DNA of 8,680 nucleotides from Oscillospiraceae bacterium (GTDB lineage: Bacteria; Bacillota; Clostridia; Oscillospirales; Oscillospiraceae): contig JAITEC010000214.1 in assembly GCA_031282225.1 (NCBI GenBank), positions 1 to 8,680 on the forward strand, read 5' to 3'. A program made the position numbers and the translations under genes. Shown one piece after another: positions 1 to 6,642 of this stretch; within the stretch, counting starts at the first letter, position 1, and every line of letters begins with the position of its first letter. The notes under the pieces are model-generated. The model searched no databases. It saw only the letters and a program-made list of their open reading frames with translations, and was not told the DNA's origin.

Positions 1-417
1 GCTATGCTCGGCGCGACGCCGGACGGCAGGAAGGCCGGCACCCCCATAGCGGACGCCATCTCGCCGCAGCAGGGCTTCGACAAAAACGGGCCCACGTCGT
101 ACCTGCGCAGCGCCGCGAAGCTGCCGCACCGGGCGCTGACTAACGGCGACCAGCTCAACATACGCTTCTCCCCCACCGCCGTTTTGGGCGACGAGGGCGC
201 AGAAAAACTGCGCAAGCTGATATCCGCGTACTTCTCGCTGGGCGGCATGCAGGTCCAGTTCAACGTGGTCGGCTCAGAGCAGCTCCACGCGGCTCAAAAA
301 GACCCCGACCAATACAAGGATCTCGTCGTGCGCATCGCCGGCTTCTCCACGTACTTCGTCACGCTCAACCAGTTCACGCAGGACGACTTCATAAGGCGCA
401 CGGAACAATCGATATAG
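1..417 (+). CDS. Glycyl radical enzyme, C-terminal part (5' end outside window)
   Basis: This is the last 138 codons of a gene that begins before the window, ending in TAG. The reading frame is open from base 1, so the ATG at position 4 is internal. The fragment has the C-terminal signature of the pyruvate formate-lyase/dehydratase superfamily: a GATPDGRKAG stretch with a following DAISPQQG near the start, a KLPH...TNGDQLNIRF segment in the middle, and the glycyl radical loop RIAGFSTYF about 24 residues from the end, where the glycine would carry the stable radical put there by an SAM-dependent activase. The loop differs from the RVSGYAVRF of true pyruvate formate-lyase and is closer to the PFL-like group (dehydratases, C-N and C-C lyases). 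The substrate cannot be assigned because the active-site cysteine and substrate pocket lie outside the window. No activase gene is visible. The gene converges on the acs operon and is probably not functionally tied to it. Confidence 0.9.
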   Translation, partial: AMLGATPDGRKAGTPIADAISPQQGFDKNGPTSYLRSAAKLPHRALTNGDQLNIRFSPTAVLGDEGAEKLRKLISAYFSLGGMQVQFNVVGSEQLHAAQKDPDQYKDLVVRIAGFSTYFVTLNQFTQDDFIRRTEQSI

Positions 418-437
418 ATAAAACTAACCACGCATCA

Positions 438-474
438 AAATGGGAGAGGGCGCCTCTTGCGCCCTCTCCCATTT
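438..474. terminator. Bidirectional intrinsic terminator between convergent genes
   Basis: A perfect 16-bp inverted repeat (438-453 pairing with 459-474) encloses a 5-nt loop, CTCTT. The core is GC-rich (GGGAGAGGGCGC) and the outer end is AAAT/ATTT, so the RNA from either strand ends in a short U-run. The minus-strand transcript has the better tail (ATTTTG). It begins 10 nt beyond the acsE stop and 20 nt beyond the stop of the glycyl radical enzyme gene, which is the position expected of a shared terminator. Confidence 0.88.
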
Positions 475-484
475 CGGCTTGTGT

Positions 485-1270
485 CTACAGCTCTAAATAC
501 GAGTCCGCATAGAGCGTGTTGTTGCGGATGACATCGCACGAGCGTATTGTCTCCATCAGGCGCAGATCGCATGGGTTTACAATGGCGGAGGTTAAACCCA
601 TGCAGATGGACATGGCGACCATGGCACTGTCCATAATCGGCCTAATGTGCTTTGGCATCATATTCGATACGTTCGACAGGCCGCCCGTGGATTTCAGCCC
701 CATGTCAGAGAGCATCTTGATGAATTCCAGCATCTCCATCTGCTTGTCCTGCATCCCCTTGATGACGAGGAAGAGCGGGTCGAACCAGAGGTCGTCAGCG
801 TCCATGCCCAGCGTCATACCGCGCTCGAGCAACTCTTGGCAATATGCCATGCGCTCGTCGTTATCCGACGGTACGCCCGCCTTGGAGCAAAGAGCGAGGC
901 AAATAGCGTCGTTCGCGGCCGCGAGGTCTATGTTCCCTATCCTATCCCCCGCATCTGCGGAGTTCACTATGGGCTTGCCTTTTGCGCGGTTGTAGACAGA
1001 TATGCCCGCCTCTATGGCGGCCTTGTTCGCCGTGTCGAGACAGATGGGCACGTTGTCAAGCTCCGACTGCAGCAGCTGCACCGCCCACTTCATGAGCTCG
1101 TCCCCTCCGCGCTCCGCAGGCCCAATGTTCAAATCGAGATAGTCCGCGCCTGCATCAAGCTGTTCGCGCGCGCGCTTTATTATCGGTTCAGGATCCCGCT
1201 CGTCCATTGCCTTCTTAATTACCGGCGATATGCAATGTATCCGCTCGCCAATCACAACAAATTTTGCCAT
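485..1270 (-). CDS. acsE: Methyltetrahydrofolate:corrinoid/iron-sulfur protein methyltransferase AcsE
   Basis: The 261-residue product matches the usual AcsE length (about 262) and forms a single pterin-binding TIM barrel. It transfers the methyl group of 5-methyl-tetrahydrofolate to the Co(I) cobamide of the corrinoid/iron-sulfur protein AcsCD, in the cytoplasm. The N-terminal VIGERIH is typical. The pterin-site residues known from the Moorella enzyme are all present: Asp79 in CLDTAN, Asn103 in VNSADA, Asp164 in WFDPL and Asn200 in GLSNVS (Moorella Asp75, Asn96, Asp160, Asn199). The ATG is supported by a GGGAGG ribosome binding site at 1279-1284. It is the last gene of the operon, 26 nt after acsC, and its TAG is followed at once by the terminator hairpin. 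The family also includes MetH-type and other corrinoid methyltransferases, but the small single-domain size and the acsCD neighbours settle the assignment. Confidence 0.96.
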   Translation of the reverse strand: MAKFVVIGERIHCISPVIKKAMDERDPEPIIKRAREQLDAGADYLDLNIGPAERGGDELMKWAVQLLQSELDNVPICLDTANKAAIEAGISVYNRAKGKPIVNSADAGDRIGNIDLAAANDAICLALCSKAGVPSDNDERMAYCQELLERGMTLGMDADDLWFDPLFLVIKGMQDKQMEMLEFIKMLSDMGLKSTGGLSNVSNMMPKHIRPIMDSAMVAMSICMGLTSAIVNPCDLRLMETIRSCDVIRNNTLYADSYLEL

Positions 1271-1296
1271 GTAAATTGCCTCCCATTAAATTATTC

Positions 1297-2631
1297 TCAC
1301 GCCGATTTGTATTCCTTGAAAAATTTTACAAGTTCCACCGCTTCATTAGGAGCCACTACCACTGTCCAGCCGGGAAGTTTTTCCTCTATCTCGCCTTTCA
1401 AGACAGCCACCTTGCCGGGGATCACAAGCGTGCGGTTGTTTATCTTGTTCTCAATTTCAAATTCCTTAATGAATTTTGATATCGAGGAAGCCGATAGCTT
1501 TCCTGCGGCCCAGGCGGTCAGCACGGAGTATCCGCCGGCATCGGAGATGAGCAGGTTGAGCGGCACGCCGGAGCGCTCAAGTTCCCCGGATACCACGAAG
1601 TACGTCAGAGCGAAATCTACCGTGGTCACGCACAGGGCGTCGGCGTCGGCGCCGTTGAGCGGGTATATTCCCGGCTCGACCTTCATGGGCTTCTGCGGAT
1701 CCGTGTATATATTCTGGCGCAAGCCGTACAGTGGAAGCGCCTGAGCGTAGCTCATCTTATCCAATACGATGATGGAGCCGTATTTGAGCGTGAACACTGA
1801 GGCGAGCGCTGTCTGCAAATACTCGTCGCCCGGCGCCAGCTTGGCGGCATTGACGAGCGACGGGTAGCCAAACACGCGGTCGTTGTCGCGCAGTGCCGCC
1901 CGCCTCATCTGCACGGCTGCGGCAAACGCACCCTTGACCGACGACGAACCCACATCGAGCACAAGTTCCTTGCATCCAAGTTTTTCGAGAGCGGCTGCGG
2001 TGTCGTACAACTCGTCGAGGTTGTCGCCCGTGACGCCCAGCGCCACGCCGAACTCGATGGCAAGCGCGCCAAACGCATTGAGATTTTGCGCGTCGGCGCC
2101 GTTGAGCAGCGGCTTGACAGAGGCGCATATCTCAAGCGCCGCCCTGGCGGCATCCGCGTCGCGGCACTCCAGGATTATGCCGCGCCCGGTTCCCATAGCT
2201 TTTTCGACCAGCCCCGCGTATTTGTCCTTGTCGCCCGTGAACTGGAGGTTGAGAAATTCGACGTACATCCGCTCTCCCAGCCTATCGTAGTCCACTTTCA
2301 TTATTTCCGGCAATTTCCCGTCGAAACTGCCCTCGCATACACTGACGGCATAGAGGTTCTTAGACACAAAAGTCTTGTCGTGCCGGAACAGTACCGTCTC
2401 CCCGCCGAGCGTGAACACGCTCTCGCCCGCGCCCAAGGTGAACTTTTTCATCGGCGGCGCAGTGGCATCCCCTAGCTGAGCCTTGGCCTCCTCGGACATA
2501 TGCGGGCACTTGTCCAGTTCCACAGCGCCCTGCGCCACCTTCATGGCAAAAGCCATGCATGTGGGGTTGCCGCAGTCCTTGCAGTTTGTTTTTGGCGTGA
2601 GCTTGAATATGTCAAGTCCTTTCAGAGCCAT
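1297..2631 (-). CDS. acsC: Corrinoid/iron-sulfur protein large subunit AcsC
   Basis: This 444-residue protein is the large (gamma) subunit of the corrinoid/iron-sulfur methyl carrier that shuttles the methyl group from AcsE to AcsB. The N-terminal domain holds the [4Fe-4S] motif with Cys17, Cys20, Cys25 and Cys42, the same spacing and positions as in the Moorella protein. This cluster reduces inactive Co(II) back to Co(I). A linker of roughly residues 50-90 leads into a TIM-barrel domain (about 95-320) and a C-terminal cobamide-binding domain (about 320-444). The start is fixed by GGGGAGG at 2644-2650 and by the family-typical MALKGLDIFKLTPKTNC opening. It lies 44 nt after acsD, its heterodimer partner, and 26 nt before acsE, its methyl donor enzyme. 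No truncation or missing ligand is seen. Confidence 0.96.
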   Translation of the reverse strand: MALKGLDIFKLTPKTNCKDCGNPTCMAFAMKVAQGAVELDKCPHMSEEAKAQLGDATAPPMKKFTLGAGESVFTLGGETVLFRHDKTFVSKNLYAVSVCEGSFDGKLPEIMKVDYDRLGERMYVEFLNLQFTGDKDKYAGLVEKAMGTGRGIILECRDADAARAALEICASVKPLLNGADAQNLNAFGALAIEFGVALGVTGDNLDELYDTAAALEKLGCKELVLDVGSSSVKGAFAAAVQMRRAALRDNDRVFGYPSLVNAAKLAPGDEYLQTALASVFTLKYGSIIVLDKMSYAQALPLYGLRQNIYTDPQKPMKVEPGIYPLNGADADALCVTTVDFALTYFVVSGELERSGVPLNLLISDAGGYSVLTAWAAGKLSASSISKFIKEFEIENKINNRTLVIPGKVAVLKGEIEEKLPGWTVVVAPNEAVELVKFFKEYKSA

Positions 2632-2659
2632 AACTTATACATTCCTCCCCTATATTTTT

Positions 2660-2671
2660 ATGCGCGCGCAT
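2660..2671. repeat. 12-bp perfect palindrome in the acsD-acsC spacer
   Basis: ATGCGCGCGCAT reads the same on both strands and fills much of the 44-nt spacer, just after the acsD stop and ahead of the acsC ribosome binding site. The alternating purine/pyrimidine core contrasts with the AT-rich remainder of the spacer. In RNA it leaves too little room for a stable loop, so it is more likely a chance element or a protein site than a terminator. Confidence 0.35.
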
Positions 2672-2675
2672 TGAG

Positions 2676-3617
2676 TTACGATAATTGGCTTACCAGCTTC
2701 GATATCGTCTTCACCGACTCGGGGTGGCGCAGTATTACGGCATTTGACCCGGCCGCGAGGCACGCGGCGGCAGTGGAGACCTCCATGTTTATGCCGCGTA
2801 TCTCCCTGGGGCCCCACTCGGGAAAGTCCTCCTGCGACACAATGGACTCCTTCACCGTCCATGCCTCCGAGCCCACGGGCGTCACTATGGGCATTTGCAG
2901 CATTGTATCGTTTTGCGCGAGTGCGGCGGCTTTCACCCTGTCCACCGTAGAGGCCACGTACTCAAACCCGTAACCCGCCGCCGCCGAACCCAGATTCATG
3001 GCGGTGTTCTCGCTCTTCACCCCCATCTGGCTTATGAGGACGTTGAGTTGCTTTGCAAGGTTAATATCCACGGCCGACTCCGCGCCTATCTTCTGGGAGT
3101 ACGCGAGACCCACCGAGGCTGCAATGCCCTTGTAGTTCTCCTCTCGGGCGGACATGACTAGGATATTCCGCCCAGAGAGCGCCTCTGCTATCTTCTCAAA
3201 CAGCTTCGCGTCTTTCTCTATATGCTTGCTGCCCTCTATCACAAGCGGGATGTCCACGGCGTCGGCCACTTCTTTTATCGCTGCCACGCAATCCTCAACG
3301 GACCTGTCGCCGTTGTCGGGGTGCGCCCCGTCAAACGAGACGGCCAGGAAATCCGCGCCCTCGGCCGCCGCAGCCCTCTTGGCCGTCTGGGCAAGCGTAT
3401 CCGCGCCCGCATAGTACGCGTCCATGCCCGGCACGCCCGCGTAGTGCCCCCTGTCGTGTATTTCAATGCCGATCTTGGGGCGATTTTCTATTGGGGCGTC
3501 GAAGCTGTAAAACGGGAACACATTTTCGCCCCCCAGCGATATCTCCCTCTCGCCCGTACCGATAGTCAATGCGTTGATCTTGGCCGCAAACTTCTGCGGC
3601 ACTGCTTTAAACGCCAT
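2676..3617 (-). CDS. acsD: Corrinoid/iron-sulfur protein small subunit AcsD
   Basis: The 313-residue product is the small (delta/beta) subunit of the corrinoid/iron-sulfur protein, close to the usual 310-325 residues. It is a TIM-barrel protein without its own metal cluster. It pairs with AcsC and helps cover the cobamide between the two barrels. Recognisable family segments are the opening GTGEREISLGGENVFPFYSF (about residues 21-40), GIEIHDRG soon after, and the C-terminal AGSNAVILRHPESV. The ATG at 3617 is preceded by AGGGGG at 3626-3631. It follows acsB by 81 nt, the longest spacer in the operon, which holds a short repeat but no obvious terminator, and it is followed by acsC. Archaeal CdhD is a homologue, but the bacterial operon context favours AcsD. 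Confidence 0.95.
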   Translation of the reverse strand: MAFKAVPQKFAAKINALTIGTGEREISLGGENVFPFYSFDAPIENRPKIGIEIHDRGHYAGVPGMDAYYAGADTLAQTAKRAAAAEGADFLAVSFDGAHPDNGDRSVEDCVAAIKEVADAVDIPLVIEGSKHIEKDAKLFEKIAEALSGRNILVMSAREENYKGIAASVGLAYSQKIGAESAVDINLAKQLNVLISQMGVKSENTAMNLGSAAAGYGFEYVASTVDRVKAAALAQNDTMLQMPIVTPVGSEAWTVKESIVSQEDFPEWGPREIRGINMEVSTAAACLAAGSNAVILRHPESVKTISKLVSQLS

Positions 3618-3637
3618 AAAACGAACCCCCTTTATAT

Positions 3638-3655
3638 GAATTGAGAATGAGAATT
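3638..3655. repeat. Short direct repeats (GAATT, GAGAAT x2) upstream of acsD
   Basis: The + strand reads GAATTGAGAATGAGAATT. Two GAGAAT hexamers are in tandem (3643-3654), flanked by GAATT copies at 3638-3642 and 3651-3655. Tandem NAT-type hexamers loosely resemble Fur-family boxes, but the match is partial. The site lies about 20-38 nt upstream of the acsD start, inside the operon. No convincing promoter was found beside it, so a regulatory role is only a possibility. Confidence 0.25.
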
Positions 3656-3698
3656 AGCGCGGCATACGCAAACGGTCAAAGCCCTTTCAGCCGACTGT

Positions 3699-5828
3699 CT
3701 ATAGTAACGGCGACATCGCCAATACCGGGTGGTTTTTTTCTGTCAGGAATTCCAACAGGGTATCGGGATCCTCGCTGATGCTCTCGTCGGCCACCATCGA
3801 GCAGAAATCGTCTATATCGTACAGCTCTTTCGCCGCATCGTTGAGCCTGTCGCGCACTATATCCTTGAGCGCCCTTGGCATCCACACTATTCGCGCAATG
3901 CCGCCCTCCGCCTTGAGAAATTTCTTTGAGGCTATAAAGTGCTTGCCGTGACCCATAAAGCCCGGTGTCTGAACGCCGCCTCCCGTCATGGAGGCCATCT
4001 CGGAGAATGTCATACCCAGCGGGGTGATGCCCATGTGCTCGCGGTTTACTATGGTCACGCCGTTGGATGCGGGTTCAATGCCACATATGCACTCAAAGCA
4101 TCCGCAGGAGGTCATGGGATCTTCCAGGATGGAGTAGAGCGTCACGCGCTCAAGCGCGCCGTGCGAATACTTCGCCACGGCCTCGTTGACGTCCTCCCAC
4201 GAGCCAATCTCCTCGTTGAGCACGACCTTCTTAGTAACTACCTGGCACGGCCCGTTCGGATCAAGCTCGTTCGTGGCTTTCGCGTCTAGCCACGAGACGG
4301 CGCCACACAGGCCGAGCCGCTCCGGAGTCACTATGCATACGTGCGACGGCGAAAAGCTCTGGCACAGTATGCAGTTGTAGAACACCTCGACGTTCTCGTC
4401 TGTCATGGAGCGCAGGCGCATGTCGCGCTTGTCGTAGCTCTTGTTCGCCTCCGCGCGCAGCTCGCGGAGCTGCTGTGTGTCCGTGACTATTGTAACCTGG
4501 CACTTGTCCACCACGGTATCGTACTCGCTCTTGACCTTTGCGTACAGCACCTCGCCGAGGTGCTTAATGCGGAAGCCCGCGTCAAACGCGTCGTTGCTGA
4601 TACGCACGCGTATCATGTCGCGCTGCCCCGTATGCATCACTCCCTCCACGCAGTTGAGGAAGTTGTGGAACTTGCGCTCGAAGACTGGCTCAAAGTCGGA
4701 CTGCATGGTTCTTCCGGCTACGTCCACCATTATGCCCACCGCCATGGTGGCGCCCTGCTCGAATTCGTCTATGTCCGGCCCGACGAGTTCGATGCGGTGA
4801 TCCTCCACCTCGTGCAATTCCTTCGTGCGCACCCACTCGAAGCAGTCCACCCGAGCGCCGTTTATGTCTACGCGCGCATCCTTTTTGCGGATGATCTCGC
4901 CCTCAAACGCCGTGGAAAACGCCACCGGGATATCTATGTCCGTAATCTTTATCTTTATATCGCGCGCCTCGAGCGATGTCTCTATGAAATCGGCCACGTT
5001 CTCTTGGATAATAATGGTCTTTGGGACGCGCCACACATTTTCAACCACGTTGGTTATGACCGGGAACCCCTTGGCTATGGCGCCCGCGCCGCAGGCGACC
5101 GTTATGTCCGGCAGCGGCGGGAACGCGTTTACGAACGCGAAAATGCGGTGGAACGAATACTCGTTGAACGCCTCCCAATCGCCCGGCGCAACGGCGCCGA
5201 AGATCATTGCCGCGCGCACTACGAGCGATATAATGTGCCCAACCGCCCATATGTCTTGCCCCACAGGCACGACCCGCACAGGAAATCCCATCTGTATCTT
5301 TGAGCGCGCGGCCTGATCTATGACGCCCCCTATGAGGAATACAAATATACCACGGTTTTGGTACCCCTTTATCAGCGCCGCCGCCTCCTCGTCGGACGGC
5401 GCCTCGTCGATGATGACGACGAAACCCGGTATGTCCTGCGTGACAAGCGGCACGCCGAGCTCGCGTACCTCTGCGTCTGAGAAATGGCCGTGGTACTGCG
5501 TGCCCTCATACGGCCGCCGCCCGCCAGCGTACTTACAGCCCTCTATGACCTCCGCCGCCATAACCGAGGCTATGCCGCTGGAGAACACGTCCCCCGTGCG
5601 CTGCTCATGCACCATCCTCGCCTTTATTTCGTCGAGTGCCTCGCGCAAATCGCCGAGCTTCGTTATCTTCCTGTTTTGATACGCGTAAATGCAAGCCATA
5701 AAGTACGCCGTGTCGGGCATTTGCAGCGGCGCGCCCTCTCCCAGCTCCGCCAGAGTTTTCTCGAATTCGCCCACCGCTTTTTCGTACATCTGGTCGGAGC
5801 CCCTGAAAACCCTGTCAAAAAGTCCCAT
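3699..5828 (-). CDS. acsB: CO-methylating acetyl-CoA synthase AcsB
   Basis: This 709-residue enzyme condenses a methyl group from AcsCD, CO from AcsA and CoA into acetyl-CoA. The A-cluster ligands are complete: Cys486, Cys489, Cys498 and Cys508 (NCILC...HVC...LCG) bind the [4Fe-4S] part, Cys489 also bridging to nickel, and the Cys575-Gly576-Cys577 motif binds the distal nickel. All are offset by exactly 20 from Moorella AcsB (506, 509, 518, 528, 595-597). Phe492 corresponds to Moorella Phe512 beside the nickel site. The roughly 300-residue N-terminal region that docks on CO dehydrogenase in bacterial enzymes is present, unlike in archaeal CdhC. The C-terminal HPVLAMSPLL is family-like. AAGGAG at 5839-5844 supports the ATG. 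It lies 29 nt after cooC. An in-frame A_AAA_AAC heptamer occurs 12 codons before the TAG (see findings). Confidence 0.97.
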   Translation of the reverse strand: MGLFDRVFRGSDQMYEKAVGEFEKTLAELGEGAPLQMPDTAYFMACIYAYQNRKITKLGDLREALDEIKARMVHEQRTGDVFSSGIASVMAAEVIEGCKYAGGRRPYEGTQYHGHFSDAEVRELGVPLVTQDIPGFVVIIDEAPSDEEAAALIKGYQNRGIFVFLIGGVIDQAARSKIQMGFPVRVVPVGQDIWAVGHIISLVVRAAMIFGAVAPGDWEAFNEYSFHRIFAFVNAFPPLPDITVACGAGAIAKGFPVITNVVENVWRVPKTIIIQENVADFIETSLEARDIKIKITDIDIPVAFSTAFEGEIIRKKDARVDINGARVDCFEWVRTKELHEVEDHRIELVGPDIDEFEQGATMAVGIMVDVAGRTMQSDFEPVFERKFHNFLNCVEGVMHTGQRDMIRVRISNDAFDAGFRIKHLGEVLYAKVKSEYDTVVDKCQVTIVTDTQQLRELRAEANKSYDKRDMRLRSMTDENVEVFYNCILCQSFSPSHVCIVTPERLGLCGAVSWLDAKATNELDPNGPCQVVTKKVVLNEEIGSWEDVNEAVAKYSHGALERVTLYSILEDPMTSCGCFECICGIEPASNGVTIVNREHMGITPLGMTFSEMASMTGGGVQTPGFMGHGKHFIASKKFLKAEGGIARIVWMPRALKDIVRDRLNDAAKELYDIDDFCSMVADESISEDPDTLLEFLTEKNHPVLAMSPLL

Positions 5829-5857
5829 CCCGTCTAGTCTCCTTAAATATTAATGAA

Positions 5858-6637
5858 TTATTCCATGTGAAAGGATTTCGCCCTTTCGAATATCCCCCTG
5901 ATTTCGTCCACCGTTCCTGGGCAGGTGTCGAACGGCGAAACCGACGCCCTGTCCGCCTTTATCACGTTATCGTCGTAGCTGATAAAACCCATGAGCTCCT
6001 CGGGCGGTATGCGCTCTTCCAAAAACGCCCTGTCGTCCGCCCCGCGCACCTTGTTTGCGACAACGCAGATGTTCACCACGCCGAGGTCGCCTGCCAGCTT
6101 CTTCACCTGCCTGTATGTCTGTATGCTGCGCGCCCCCGGCTCTATGACGACAATGAACCTGTCCACGAAATCGGCCGTGCCGCGCCCGAGGTGCTCAAGC
6201 CCCGCCTCCATGTCCAGTATGACCGCCTCGTCGCGCGCCGTGACGATATTGGATATGACGCGCTTTAGCATTACGCTCTCTGGACATACGCAACCGGCGC
6301 CGCCTTTTTCCCCGGTACCCATGACCAGCAGCTTTACGCCGAATTTCTCCACCGCGAACCTATCGGGTATGTCGTCCACGCGGGGGTTTATTTTGAACAT
6401 TCTGCCATAGGCCTCGCGTCCCGCGCCCGTGCGCTCCGCTATGAGCGCGCCCATCTCGGACAGCGGCGTCAGTCCGCGCAGTTCCTCCTCCGTAAACCCG
6501 AGCGCCAGCCCCAAGTTCGCGTCGGGATCAGCGTCAGCCGCCAAGACACTCGCGCCCTCCGCCGCGTACAGGCGCGCCAGAACCGCCGCAAGCGTCGTCT
6601 TGCCGACCCCTCCCTTGCCCGTGACAGCGATCTTCAT
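5858..6637 (-). CDS. cooC: CO dehydrogenase nickel-insertion ATPase CooC
   Basis: This 259-residue MinD/ParA-type ATPase inserts nickel during maturation of the CO dehydrogenase C-cluster. The same or a related protein (AcsF) is reported to mature the acetyl-CoA synthase A-cluster. It opens with a deviant Walker A, GKGGVGKTT at residues 7-15 with the signature Lys8, followed by the DADPDANLG segment at 35-43. Cys116 and Cys118 form the CxC motif (GCVCPE) that binds metal at the dimer interface. The family-typical DMEAGLEHLGR at 142-152 follows. The ATG lies only 5 nt after the acsA stop. Its GGGAG ribosome binding site (6651-6655) is inside the acsA coding sequence, which suggests translational coupling to the enzyme it serves. 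CooC and AcsF are close paralogues, so which target is primary cannot be decided from sequence. The place between acsA and acsB fits both. Confidence 0.93.
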   Translation of the reverse strand: MKIAVTGKGGVGKTTLAAVLARLYAAEGASVLAADADPDANLGLALGFTEEELRGLTPLSEMGALIAERTGAGREAYGRMFKINPRVDDIPDRFAVEKFGVKLLVMGTGEKGGAGCVCPESVMLKRVISNIVTARDEAVILDMEAGLEHLGRGTADFVDRFIVVIEPGARSIQTYRQVKKLAGDLGVVNICVVANKVRGADDRAFLEERIPPEELMGFISYDDNVIKADRASVSPFDTCPGTVDEIRGIFERAKSFHME

Positions 6638-6642
6638 ATGCC

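Noticed and set aside
647..1744. Open frame of 365 codons on the + strand opposite acsE and acsC
   Set aside because: It crosses the acsC-acsE gene boundary antisense to both, with no recognisable motif and no ribosome binding site of note. It is a shadow frame.
4341..5303. Long open frame (320 codons) on the + strand opposite acsB
   Set aside because: It runs antisense to a strongly conserved AcsB reading frame, has low-complexity composition rich in His, Arg, Val and Leu, and no family motif. It is a by-product of the codon bias of acsB.
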